A DNA stretch of 8,007 bases, from the NCBI GenBank assembly GCA_937915955.1, contig CALGIB010000214.1:1-8007 (forward strand), read 5' to 3'. Numbering within the stretch: the stretch's first letter is position 1; the number at the start of each line of letters is the position of its first letter. The position numbers and the translations under genes were made by a program. Positions 1 to 6,063 of the stretch are shown piece after piece. A model generated the notes under the pieces. That model was given only the letters and a program-made list of their open reading frames with translations. It did no database searches and was not told the DNA's origin. Source of the stretch: an uncultured Pseudomonadota bacterium (GTDB taxonomy: Bacteria; Myxococcota_A; UBA796; CAJQPC01).

Positions 1-1387
1 CCGTGAGCTCCTGCTCCCCGCCGTCGGCGTCGTTGCTGGCCAGGCACAGGGTCGCGCTCAGCGCCTCGCCGCCGCTGTAGTCCAGGCGCAGTCTCGCGCT
101 CTCCCCGGGCTCGAGCGAGGTCGCGCTGACCCGGATGGTGAGCCGCTCGTCGTCGGTCGTGGCGCCCTGCAGCTCCAGGGTGCCGCCGCCGCGGTTGGTG
201 AGCGTGGTCTCGGTGGAGCCGCCCTCGGGGGACAGCAGCAGCAGGTCCGAGGCGACGTCGAGCTCGGGCGCGCGGCCGTCGGGGTCGACCTCGTAGACGT
301 GCAGGTAGTTCCAGTCGCCGACGTAGCCGCGGCCCTCATGAGCGTCGACGGCCAGGGCGAACTGCTCGGTGATCTCGTGCCCGAGAGGCAGGGGCGAGCT
401 GGGGTCGGAGACGTCGAAGACGGCCACCGCCTCGTGGTCGACCACCCAGAGCAGGCCGGAGTCCACAGCGCTCATCACCGCGGAGCCGCCGGTGGCGAGG
501 CGGGCGACCTCGACGGGCGCGGCGGGATCGGAGCGGTCCAGCACCACCAGGCCGGCGCTGCCCGCGGAGGCGTAGAGGTAGTCCCCGTCCAGCTCGGTGT
601 GCAGCACCGGGCCCCCCACGTCCACGCCCGCGTGGATCGTCGTGGGCGCCCCGTCCAGCTGCACCGGGACGACCCCGAGGTCGTTGTCCGCCACGTAGGT
701 CCAGCCGCGCTGGTCGACCTCGGAGAAGTCCCAGGGCGAGGACAGGCCCGAGGTGGCGGACACCTCGGTGGCGGTGTCCTGGTCGATGACCTCATAGGCG
801 ACCACGCCTCGCACGCGAGAGGTGACGTAGAGCAGCCCCCCGTAGGAGGCCAGGCCCTCAGCGCCGTCCAGCATCTGCTGGCTGCCCATTCGGATCGACG
901 CGGGCTGGCTCGGATCGAACAAGGCGAAGTAGGTGTCACGGTAGCTGACCGCCCAGAGCTCGTCGGTGATCGGCTCGATCCGGTGGTAGCGGCTGTGCTG
1001 GTCCTGCTCGGGCAGCCAGCCCAGGGCCTCGGCCGCGTCCGGGTCGCTGACGTCCACCGTCACGCCGCCGCCCTGACCGACGGCCCACGCGATCTGCGTG
1101 TCCGGGTCGTAGTGTGCGTCGACGAGCTCGGCGAAGCGGCCCTGGCCGGGTGTGTCCTCGCCTCGCTTCACGCTCGAGCGCAGCAGCAGCGGGTCGTCGC
1201 CGTCGCGGACGCCCTGGCAGCTCTCTGACAGGCTCAGCCACTGGACCTCGGCGGGGCCTGGGTCCGGCTCGGAGTCGCTCGCGGGCTGGCCCCCGTTCGA
1301 GCTGCAGGAGCCGTCGGACAGGAGGAGCTCGCCTGGCCCACAGGGGAAGAAGGGAGCGCAACCCGCGAGGAGGAACAGGGAGGTCAT
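1..1387 (-). CDS. LVIVD-repeat beta-propeller lipoprotein, C-terminus cut by window edge
   Basis: An open frame of 462 codons runs from ATG at 1387 through the left edge, so the C-terminus is missing. Residues 1-10 (MTSLFLLAGC) end in a lipobox with Cys10 as the likely lipidated residue, which implies export and membrane anchoring. Residues about 11-45 are a low-complexity linker rich in Gly, Ser, Asp and Pro. Residues about 85-370 hold repeated units of the LVIVD type, with recurring 'VDVSDP', 'LDRSDP' and 'FDVSDP' strands followed by 'LYVTS', 'LYASAG' and 'GYVGD' strands; such repeats form extracellular beta-propellers. Residues about 375-462 resemble an Ig-like beta domain ('LTNRGGGTLEL', 'LEPGESARLRL', 'LASNDADG') of the choice-of-anchor D/Hydin type. 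An in-frame TGA lies upstream and no other start is available between it and 1387. No clear Shine-Dalgarno sequence is seen. Ligand and function are unknown. A further C-terminal domain may lie outside the window. Confidence 0.85.
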   Translation of the reverse strand, partial: MTSLFLLAGCAPFFPCGPGELLLSDGSCSSNGGQPASDSEPDPGPAEVQWLSLSESCQGVRDGDDPLLLRSSVKRGEDTPGQGRFAELVDAHYDPDTQIAWAVGQGGGVTVDVSDPDAAEALGWLPEQDQHSRYHRIEPITDELWAVSYRDTYFALFDPSQPASIRMGSQQMLDGAEGLASYGGLLYVTSRVRGVVAYEVIDQDTATEVSATSGLSSPWDFSEVDQRGWTYVADNDLGVVPVQLDGAPTTIHAGVDVGGPVLHTELDGDYLYASAGSAGLVVLDRSDPAAPVEVARLATGGSAVMSAVDSGLLWVVDHEAVAVFDVSDPSSPLPLGHEITEQFALAVDAHEGRGYVGDWNYLHVYEVDPDGRAPELDVASDLLLLSPEGGSTETTLTNRGGGTLELQGATTDDERLTIRVSATSLEPGESARLRLDYSGGEALSATLCLASNDADGGEQELT

Positions 1388-1494
1388 CGGGGCGTGGATG
1401 CCTCGGGCGCGCGCCGGTTTCGGGATCGACCCGGGGGCTCATGCTCGGCGCTGGCTTGACCGATCCCGGGGGCAACGGAGCCTCGGGAGTGTTC
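1388..1494. promoter_or_regulatory. Divergent intergenic region with inverted and direct repeats
   Basis: This is the only sizeable gap (107 bp) and it lies between two divergent lipoprotein genes, so it should hold both promoters. It contains an 8-nt inverted repeat, CGGGATCG at 1421-1428 and CGATCCCG at 1461-1468, and a 9-nt direct repeat, CCCGGGGGC at 1430-1438 and 1465-1473. A TTGACC at 1456-1461 resembles a -35 box for the plus-strand gene, but no good -10 follows at normal spacing. The repeats could be an operator, but in such GC-rich DNA short repeats also arise by chance. Confidence 0.4.
1485..1489 (+). promoter_or_regulatory. Ribosome binding site fixing the start of the AgmX-domain lipoprotein
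   Basis: GGGAG sits 5 nt before the ATG at 1495. It decides the start in favour of 1495 over in-frame ATGs further upstream (for example 1441), and the resulting protein begins directly with a lipoprotein signal. Confidence 0.7.
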
Positions 1495-2154
1495 ATGTTC
1501 AGCATCATCAGCCTCGCCTACCTCAGCGCCTGTGGGACCAGCCAGCCGGCGCCAGTCTCCCAGGCCGGACTGGGCAGCGCCTCGGTCCAGGTTGCGCCCT
1601 TGGGCGACTTCGACGCGCTGCTCGCCGGCATCGAGTTCGGCGACGTGAACCCCTACGAGGTCCGCGTGGTCTGGGAGAGCGACGGCGTCTCCGAGGAGAT
1701 CGACGACGGCGCGGCCCAGCTGGAGCTGGACGAGGGGCGCTTCGAGGACGACGAGAGCCGGGGCCAGCGCAGCATCCGCCGCATGGTCCAGGCCATCGTG
1801 CCCGTGCCCGCCGTGGGGGCCAACATGCGGGCCCCCGAGCTCGAGCTCGAGGAGGAGGTCGCCCTGCTCGCCCCCGTGGAGGCGATGTCCGTGGATCGGG
1901 TGATCCGTCGCTACTCCACCCAGACCCAGTACTGCCACGAGACCGCCAAGGAGCGCTACAGCCAGGTGGCGGGGCGCATCGAGCTGGCCTGGGTCATCGA
2001 GGAGGGCGAGGTCAGCCGGGTCGAGGTGCTCGACAACACCACCGGGGACCAGGCCATGGCCGACTGCGTCGCCCGCAAGGTGCAGCGCTGGCGCTTCCCG
2101 GCCGAGACCACCGAGGAGGTCCGCCACCCCTTCGTGTTCCAGAGGGCGCTCTGA
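1495..2154 (+). CDS. Lipoprotein with AgmX/PglI (TonB-like) C-terminal domain
   Basis: The protein has 219 residues. It starts MFSIISLAYLSAC, a short hydrophobic signal ending in an L-S-A-C lipobox with Cys13 as the lipidated residue. Residues about 30-130 are acidic and probably partly disordered, with a Glu/Leu run near 114-124. Residues about 133-216 match the AgmX/PglI C-terminal domain seen in many myxobacterial envelope proteins: 'VIRRYSTQTQYCHE', then 'GRIELAWVIEEGEVSRVEVLDN', 'CVARKVQRWRFP' and a final 'HPFVFQ'. Cys147 and Cys191 correspond to the cysteine pair typical of this domain and may form a disulfide. The fold is related to TonB C-terminal domains, so a role in contact between envelope layers is possible, but these proteins are mostly uncharacterised. 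Unlike AgmX, no FHA or zinc-ribbon region is present. Its stop directly abuts the stop of the convergent gene. Confidence 0.85.
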   Translation: MFSIISLAYLSACGTSQPAPVSQAGLGSASVQVAPLGDFDALLAGIEFGDVNPYEVRVVWESDGVSEEIDDGAAQLELDEGRFEDDESRGQRSIRRMVQAIVPVPAVGANMRAPELELEEEVALLAPVEAMSVDRVIRRYSTQTQYCHETAKERYSQVAGRIELAWVIEEGEVSRVEVLDNTTGDQAMADCVARKVQRWRFPAETTEEVRHPFVFQRAL

Positions 2155-2559
2155 TCAGGCGGGCGTGAAGACCAGCAGCACGTCCTCGGCCTCGGCCTCG
2201 TAGCGCACGACCTGGCATCGGAAGCCGCGCTGCTGGGGCAGCAGGCGGACGATGGAGCCGAAGCCCTGCGGCACCCAGTACAGGCCGCCGCCGTCCAGGG
2301 GCAGCACGCTGTGGAAGCCGTAGCCGGCCTCGCCCGAGAAGTGGTGTACGAGCAGATCGCCGGTCTCCGGGTCCACGCCGTAGAGGCAGCGGTCCTCGTA
2401 GCCGTCGAGCTGCTCGCGGTACTCGATCCAGCTGCCGTCCATCACCCGCTCGGCGCGCGCGGTGCCGGACACGGGCTGACCGTGCAGGTGGCCGCTGACC
2501 GTCCAGGCGCCGATCAGGAAGTCCAGCTGGGCGAGCGCGTCATCGAGGGGAAGGGGCAT
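2155..2559 (-). CDS. Small calycin-like (DUF1579-like) beta-barrel protein
   Basis: A 134-residue protein begins MPLPLDDALAQLDFLIGAW. The ATG at 2559 is chosen because GGAG lies 6 nt upstream (complement of 2566-2569). In-frame ATGs at 2580 and 2607 lack such a site and would overlap the divergent gene's start. The N-terminal 'LIGAWTVSG' with its Gly-x-Trp, followed by alternating strands ('GTARAERVMDGSWIEYRE', 'CLYGVDPETGDLLVHHF', 'GGLYWVPQG'), resembles DUF1579-like and other lipocalin-type barrels. In these the Trp near the N-terminus closes the barrel around a small hydrophobic ligand. There is no signal peptide, so it is probably cytoplasmic. No catalytic residues can be named. The family assignment rests on pattern only and the function is unknown. 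Confidence 0.72.
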   Translation of the reverse strand: MPLPLDDALAQLDFLIGAWTVSGHLHGQPVSGTARAERVMDGSWIEYREQLDGYEDRCLYGVDPETGDLLVHHFSGEAGYGFHSVLPLDGGGLYWVPQGFGSIVRLLPQQRGFRCQVVRYEAEAEDVLLVFTPA

Positions 2560-2585
2560 CGCGGTCTCCGCGTTAAGCATCGCGC

Positions 2586-3959
2586 ATGACGCGCTGGCTG
2601 TTTGCATGGCTGCTGGCTCTGCCCCTGGCGGTAGCCGACGACACCCCCCGTGACGAGCGGGGTTGGGTGCAGGGCACGCCCGCCGCCGGGACCGGCGCGC
2701 TCCTGACCCCTCGGGACCCCATCCCGGTGCTGCTGCCCGACTGGGCGACCGCCAAGGTGACCGGGCCCACGCTGTTGTTCTACTTCTCGCCCGGCTGCCC
2801 CCACTGCCAGACCACCATCGGTGAGGTCGTCGAGTGGTCCCAGCAGGACCCGACCTTGCAGTTCATCGGCGTGGCCACCAGCCGCACCACCCAGGATGAG
2901 CTGGACGCCTTCGCGGCCGACTACTCGGTGCCCTTCGAGCTGGTGATCGACACCCCTCAGGGGCTGGCGTTCTCGATCGGCGCCCGCAGCACGCCGACGG
3001 TGATCCTGGTCCAGCCCGACGGGAGCGGTGGCGTGCTGGCCGTCGACCACTACGCCCCCTGGTTCGAGGGCGCCTCGCTGGTCGCGCGGCTTCGGCGGGA
3101 CCCCTCGCGGATGGGTCACTTCGAGCCCGGTCGGTACTGGGGCGACTACGCCTGCTCGACCTGCCACGGGGACGAGTCCGAGTCCATGGGCCTGACCCAT
3201 CACGCGGCCTCCTACCGCACGATCTACCTGGGCGAGCGCGCGGACGACAAGGACTGTGTGCGGTGTCACGTCACGGGCCTGGACCAGGGCGGCTTCGAGC
3301 TGGGCGACCACGGCTCGGTCCTGGCCAAGGTGGGCTGCGAGGCCTGCCACGGTCCCGGCGGTCCCCACGACGGCGCCCGCCAGGACGCGCGGGGTGTCTG
3401 CGTGACCTGCCACGACGCCGAGCACAGCATCGCGTTCTCGGTCGAGAAGGGCCTGCCACACATCGATCACTACTTCGCCACGCGGCTGTCCGAGGCCGAC
3501 CAGGAGGCCCTCTGGATGAAGCTGGCCCAGGGCCAGGCCCCCAGGCCGCTGCTGGCCTTCCCCGAGGGTCCGAACGTGGGCCCCGAGGTCTGTGCGGAGT
3601 GTCACGCCGCCGAGGTCCAGGCCTGGTCGGCCAGCGGGCACGCCGGGGCCATGGCTCACCTGGACCGCAAGCAGTCCAACAAGACCGAGTGCGTGTCCTG
3701 CCACGCCACGCCGGCCGTCACCGGGCCCCCTCCCGCGAGCGCAGACGGATACCTGAGCAAGACCGGTGTGTCCTGCGAGAGCTGCCATGGCTCGGCGGCC
3801 GAGCACGTCGCCGCCCCCTCGGCGGGCAACATCCAGGGGCTGGGCGAGAGCTGCCCCGAGTGTGTGCTCGAGGCCATCTGCACGACCTGCCACACCGACG
3901 AGTGGGACAAGGACTGGGACCTGAGCACGCACATGGAGCGCATCCAGGGCCACCGCTGA
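2586..3959 (+). CDS. Exported thioredoxin-like / octaheme cytochrome c fusion protein
   Basis: The protein has 457 residues. A short signal peptide (MTRWLFAWLLALPLAVA) probably ends with A-V-A at 15-17, sending it to the periplasm. Residues about 45-170 form a thioredoxin/TlpA-like domain: 'LLFYFSPG' precedes the active site CPHC (Cys71, Cys74) and 'STPTVIL' supplies the cis-proline Pro137. Residues 190-436 carry eight CxxCH heme sites at 190, 224, 251, 272, 336, 369, 397 and 432. They fall into two similar groups of four, each with a third site of the form CHG followed by a His (CEACHGPGGPH, CESCHGSAAEH), as in cytochrome c554-type tetraheme modules. His205, His206, His352 and His358 are candidate distal ligands. 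Cys423 and Cys426 form a CPEC lacking the heme His. The likely role is electron transfer coupled to thiol-disulfide exchange; the substrate is unknown. No Shine-Dalgarno sequence is seen, and an in-frame TAA at 2574 excludes an earlier start. Confidence 0.92.
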   Translation: MTRWLFAWLLALPLAVADDTPRDERGWVQGTPAAGTGALLTPRDPIPVLLPDWATAKVTGPTLLFYFSPGCPHCQTTIGEVVEWSQQDPTLQFIGVATSRTTQDELDAFAADYSVPFELVIDTPQGLAFSIGARSTPTVILVQPDGSGGVLAVDHYAPWFEGASLVARLRRDPSRMGHFEPGRYWGDYACSTCHGDESESMGLTHHAASYRTIYLGERADDKDCVRCHVTGLDQGGFELGDHGSVLAKVGCEACHGPGGPHDGARQDARGVCVTCHDAEHSIAFSVEKGLPHIDHYFATRLSEADQEALWMKLAQGQAPRPLLAFPEGPNVGPEVCAECHAAEVQAWSASGHAGAMAHLDRKQSNKTECVSCHATPAVTGPPPASADGYLSKTGVSCESCHGSAAEHVAAPSAGNIQGLGESCPECVLEAICTTCHTDEWDKDWDLSTHMERIQGHR

Positions 3960-3978
3960 GAGACGGCGCCGCCCTCAG
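3956..3978. terminator. Possible small dyad between convergent genes
   Basis: CTGAG at 3956-3960 and CTCAG at 3974-3978 form a 5-bp inverted repeat around a 13-nt loop that includes the palindrome GGCGCC. It spans both converging stop codons and could slow transcription from both sides. There is no T-run, and part of the symmetry comes simply from two TGA stops facing each other, so this is weak. Confidence 0.2.
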
Positions 3979-4547
3979 AGGTTCTGGCTGAAGTGCCCCT
4001 GGTCGGCGCGGATGTAGATCTTCTTGATCGTGCCGTTGAACTTGGTGCCGTTGCCATCCTTGAAGGAGCCCTTGCGGATGGAGTCTGTGTCGTAGGCGTC
4101 CAGCTTGGGCAGCTTGTAGGTGTACTGACCGTTCACCGTCATGGTCAGGTTTGAGTACCGGGTCTTGCTGGTGTTCTTGACGTCGATCATGCGCGAGCCC
4201 TGGACGACCTGCATGCTCAGGAGCGGGATCTCCTCCTCGGCCTTCTTGACGCCGGCCTCGCTGGAGCTGCCCTCGGCGGGGGCGGCCTCCTCCTCCTCGG
4301 CGGGGAGATCCACGCCCTGCAGCGCGGCGATCACGGCGTCGGGGCAGCCCGCGGAGTTCAGCGCGATGACGTCCTGAGCGCCCAGCTCGGGGGTGGCCTC
4401 GGCGGCCTCGAGCGTCGAGAGGATCAGCGCCTCGGACACGCCCGAGGTGCACATCTCCTCGACCTCGGCCAGGGTGCAGCAGGTCTTGGGCTCATCGGGG
4501 GCCGGCTCCTCGGAGCAGGCCATGAACAGGCTGAACAGTGCGATCAC
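3975..4547 (-). CDS. Small lipoprotein of unknown function
   Basis: The protein has 190 residues. It starts at a GTG at 4547, preceded 5 nt upstream by a perfect AGGAGG (complement of 4553-4558). The signal MIALFSLFMAC ends in a lipobox with Cys11 lipidated. Residues about 22-77 form a helical segment containing the repeated pattern 'GVSEALILSTLEA' and 'GCPDAVIAALQG', a motif often seen in bacterial lipoproteins without a known role. Residues about 80-107 are a Glu/Ala/Ser-rich linker. Residues about 110-182 look like a beta-sandwich ('MIDVKNTSKTRYSNLTMTVN', 'YTYKLPKLDAYDTDSI', 'DGNGTKFNG', 'IKKIYIRAD'), probably a binding domain. The segment has Cys23, Cys24, Cys33 and Cys68, which could form disulfides. 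It is the last gene of the minus-strand cluster, 39 bp downstream of psd, so it is probably co-transcribed with it. No function can be assigned. Confidence 0.82.
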   Translation of the reverse strand: MIALFSLFMACSEEPAPDEPKTCCTLAEVEEMCTSGVSEALILSTLEAAEATPELGAQDVIALNSAGCPDAVIAALQGVDLPAEEEEAAPAEGSSSEAGVKKAEEEIPLLSMQVVQGSRMIDVKNTSKTRYSNLTMTVNGQYTYKLPKLDAYDTDSIRKGSFKDGNGTKFNGTIKKIYIRADQGHFSQNL

Positions 4548-4552
4548 GAGGG

Positions 4553-4558
4553 CCTCCT
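4553..4558 (-). promoter_or_regulatory. Strong ribosome binding site with a GTG start
   Basis: A perfect AGGAGG on the minus strand lies 5 nt before the GTG at 4547. It fixes the start so that the protein begins with a ten-residue lipoprotein signal before the cysteine. The next ATG (4523) would leave only one residue before that cysteine. Confidence 0.75.
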
Positions 4559-4586
4559 GGCGAAGACCGGGGCTTAACCAGTCTGT

Positions 4587-5417
4587 TCAGGCGCCGCCGA
4601 GGATGCGGGCGATGCGCTGACCCACCTTCACGTCGTCGTCCCGGGTCAACTCCCACTCGAGGGCCCCCGGCTCGGTGACCAGGATGACCGTGCTGCCCAG
4701 GTTGAAGCGGCCCAGCTCCTGCCCCCGCTGGGCGGGCTGGGGGATGGACAGGTCCTCGCTGCGCTCCTGGCCGTCGGTGTTCGTGACGACGTCGCAGTGC
4801 TCGCAGGTCATGCGGCCCACGCCATAGGCGGCGACCAGGACCACGGCCACGCGGCCGGCCGACTGGGTGTCGACGAAGACGGTGAGGCGCTCGTTGACCG
4901 CGAACAGGCCCTCGATCTCCTTGGTGGCGGCCTCGAAGACCGGCCAGAAGTTGCCGGGCAGGTAGTGCCAGCGCGTGACGTGCCCGTCCACCGGGTGGTG
5001 GACCCGGTGGTAGTCCTTGGGCGACAGGTAGAGCACCGCGAACTGGCCGCCCTTGTAGCGGGGGTCGCCGCCGACGAGCTTGACCACGTCGAAGTCCAGG
5101 CCGGCGTCCGGGGGCAGGTGCCCGTCGTCCTGGACCTGGCCGAAGGCGTACACCCGGCTGTCCGCTGGCGAGACCAGGCTGTCGACACCGGGGTCGATCG
5201 GCCGCAGGCCAGGCTTGAGCGGACGGACGAAGAACTCCTGGAGCGAGGGGTAGTCGTCCAGGGTGCCGACCATCTCGTCGGTGTTCACGCCATACCGGTC
5301 GGCGTACCAGCGGATGATGTGGCGGGACAGACCCGAGCGGCCCACGACCCCCTGCAGCTTGCTGCCGAGGCTCTTGGGGACGATCGAGAGGAGGCTGACG
5401 ATGAGGGCGTCGTTCAT
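4587..5417 (-). CDS. psd: Phosphatidylserine decarboxylase proenzyme
   Basis: The 276-residue protein makes phosphatidylethanolamine from phosphatidylserine at the inner face of the cytoplasmic membrane. The N-terminus (LLSIVPKSLGSKLQG, then 'PSLQEFFVRPLKPG' at 57-70) matches the family. The catalytic elements are present: Asp86 in 'SPADSR', His137 and His140 in 'DYHRVHHPVDG' (the second aligns with the E. coli catalytic His), and the self-cleavage motif 'FNLGST' at 239-243. Autocatalytic cleavage between Gly241 and Ser242 should give a beta chain of 241 residues and an alpha chain of 35 residues with an N-terminal pyruvoyl group from Ser242. Cys205 and Cys208 form a CEHC just after the 'AAYGVGR' segment, in a region that usually reads 'VGA..VGSI'. 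The gene starts 12 bp after the nitroreductase stop, with no strong Shine-Dalgarno sequence, which suggests co-transcription and perhaps translational coupling. Confidence 0.95.
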   Translation of the reverse strand: MNDALIVSLLSIVPKSLGSKLQGVVGRSGLSRHIIRWYADRYGVNTDEMVGTLDDYPSLQEFFVRPLKPGLRPIDPGVDSLVSPADSRVYAFGQVQDDGHLPPDAGLDFDVVKLVGGDPRYKGGQFAVLYLSPKDYHRVHHPVDGHVTRWHYLPGNFWPVFEAATKEIEGLFAVNERLTVFVDTQSAGRVAVVLVAAYGVGRMTCEHCDVVTNTDGQERSEDLSIPQPAQRGQELGRFNLGSTVILVTEPGALEWELTRDDDVKVGQRIARILGGA

Positions 5418-5429
5418 GGCGCCGGCGGT

Positions 5430-6017
5430 CTAACCGCTCCAGCGCCCGCGGAAGACCAGCTCGTCCTTGCTCTTCCTCGCGCGGGGCGCGACCTCGCGCT
5501 CGTGGAGGCCACCCTGGAGCAGCTCGGCGGGGCCGGCGAGGCCGACGGCGACCACGCTGACGAGCTCGATCTCTTCGGGAATGGCGAGCGATTCACGCAG
5601 CTTGTCGGCGTCGAAGCCGCCCATCGCGTGCAGCGCCAGGCCCTCGGCCGTGGCCTGGATGCTGAGGTTGCCCATGGCCTGGCCCAGGTCGTGCGCGGCC
5701 CAGCGGTTGGGGGTGTCGTCGTGGGAGAAGCGGGTCGTGTGGCCGCAGACCAAGAGCACCGGCGCGCTGGGGGCCCACTGCCCGTTCCAGCCGGTCAGGG
5801 CGGCGGTCACGGCCGCGTGGGCCTGGGGATCGACGCCGCGGTCGGCGACCAGGAGGCGCCACGGCTGCTCGTTGAAGCAGCTGGCGGCCCAGATGGCTGC
5901 GTCGAGCAGTCGCTCGATCGTCTCGGCCGGGATCGGGTCCTGGAGGAAGGCCCGAGGGCTCCAGCGCTGGGCGATCAGAGGGTGCAGGCCGAGATCGGCG
6001 GGGGCGGACTTGTTCAC
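5430..6017 (-). CDS. Nitroreductase-family FMN oxidoreductase
   Basis: The protein has 195 residues. It starts at GTG 6017, which has GGAG 5 nt upstream (complement of 6023-6026). An in-frame ATG at 6062 would add 15 residues and would nearly coincide with the divergent gene's start, so it is less likely. Family signatures are visible: 'LIAQRWSPRAF' near residues 14-24 (Arg18 and Arg22 for FMN phosphate), 'AASCFNEQPWR' near 44-54, and 'GLALHAMGGFDADK' near 126-139. The length fits the single-domain nitroreductase family, which uses FMN and NAD(P)H to reduce nitro compounds, quinones or related substrates; the real substrate cannot be read from the sequence. It is probably cytoplasmic and homodimeric, as is usual in the family. 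It is the first gene of a likely operon with psd and the small lipoprotein; no biochemical link between these is evident. Confidence 0.9.
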   Translation of the reverse strand: MNKSAPADLGLHPLIAQRWSPRAFLQDPIPAETIERLLDAAIWAASCFNEQPWRLLVADRGVDPQAHAAVTAALTGWNGQWAPSAPVLLVCGHTTRFSHDDTPNRWAAHDLGQAMGNLSIQATAEGLALHAMGGFDADKLRESLAIPEEIELVSVVAVGLAGPAELLQGGLHEREVAPRARKSKDELVFRGRWSG

Positions 6018-6052
6018 GGGGGCTCCGGGTCGAAGAGAGGACGCCCACCAGC

Positions 6053-6058
6053 TACCCT
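6053..6058 (+). promoter_or_regulatory. Possible -10 box for a leaderless DNA glycosylase transcript
   Basis: TACCCT fits the TANNNT pattern and ends 5 nt before the ATG at 6064. That would place the transcription start at or next to the start codon. The gene has no Shine-Dalgarno sequence, which agrees with a leaderless message. No convincing -35 box is seen 17 bp upstream. The divergent gap to the nitroreductase start is only 46 bp. Confidence 0.3.
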
Positions 6059-6063
6059 GACCC

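Noticed and set aside
299..1228. A 309-codon open frame on the plus strand opposite the LVIVD lipoprotein
   Set aside because: The minus-strand frame has a signal peptide and repeated propeller strands; this one has no family features.
1114..1494. Upstream extension of the AgmX-domain lipoprotein to earlier in-frame ATGs
   Set aside because: The extension is Arg/Gly-rich and runs through the divergent gene. A good ribosome binding site and a lipoprotein signal fix the start at 1495.
1815..1860. GAGCTCGAG-type repeat as a regulatory or mobile repeat
   Set aside because: It is the coding sequence of a Glu/Leu run in the lipoprotein linker.
2796..2807. CPHC in the cytochrome fusion as a ninth heme site
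   Set aside because: It is followed by Gln rather than His and sits after a thioredoxin beta strand with a matching cis-proline, so it is a thiol active site.
2514..3953. A 479-codon open frame on the minus strand, opposite the cytochrome gene
   Set aside because: It is antisense to a gene with eight heme motifs and a signal peptide. Its product is a Val/Gly/Leu/Arg-rich shadow with no recognisable domain, as expected in GC-rich DNA.
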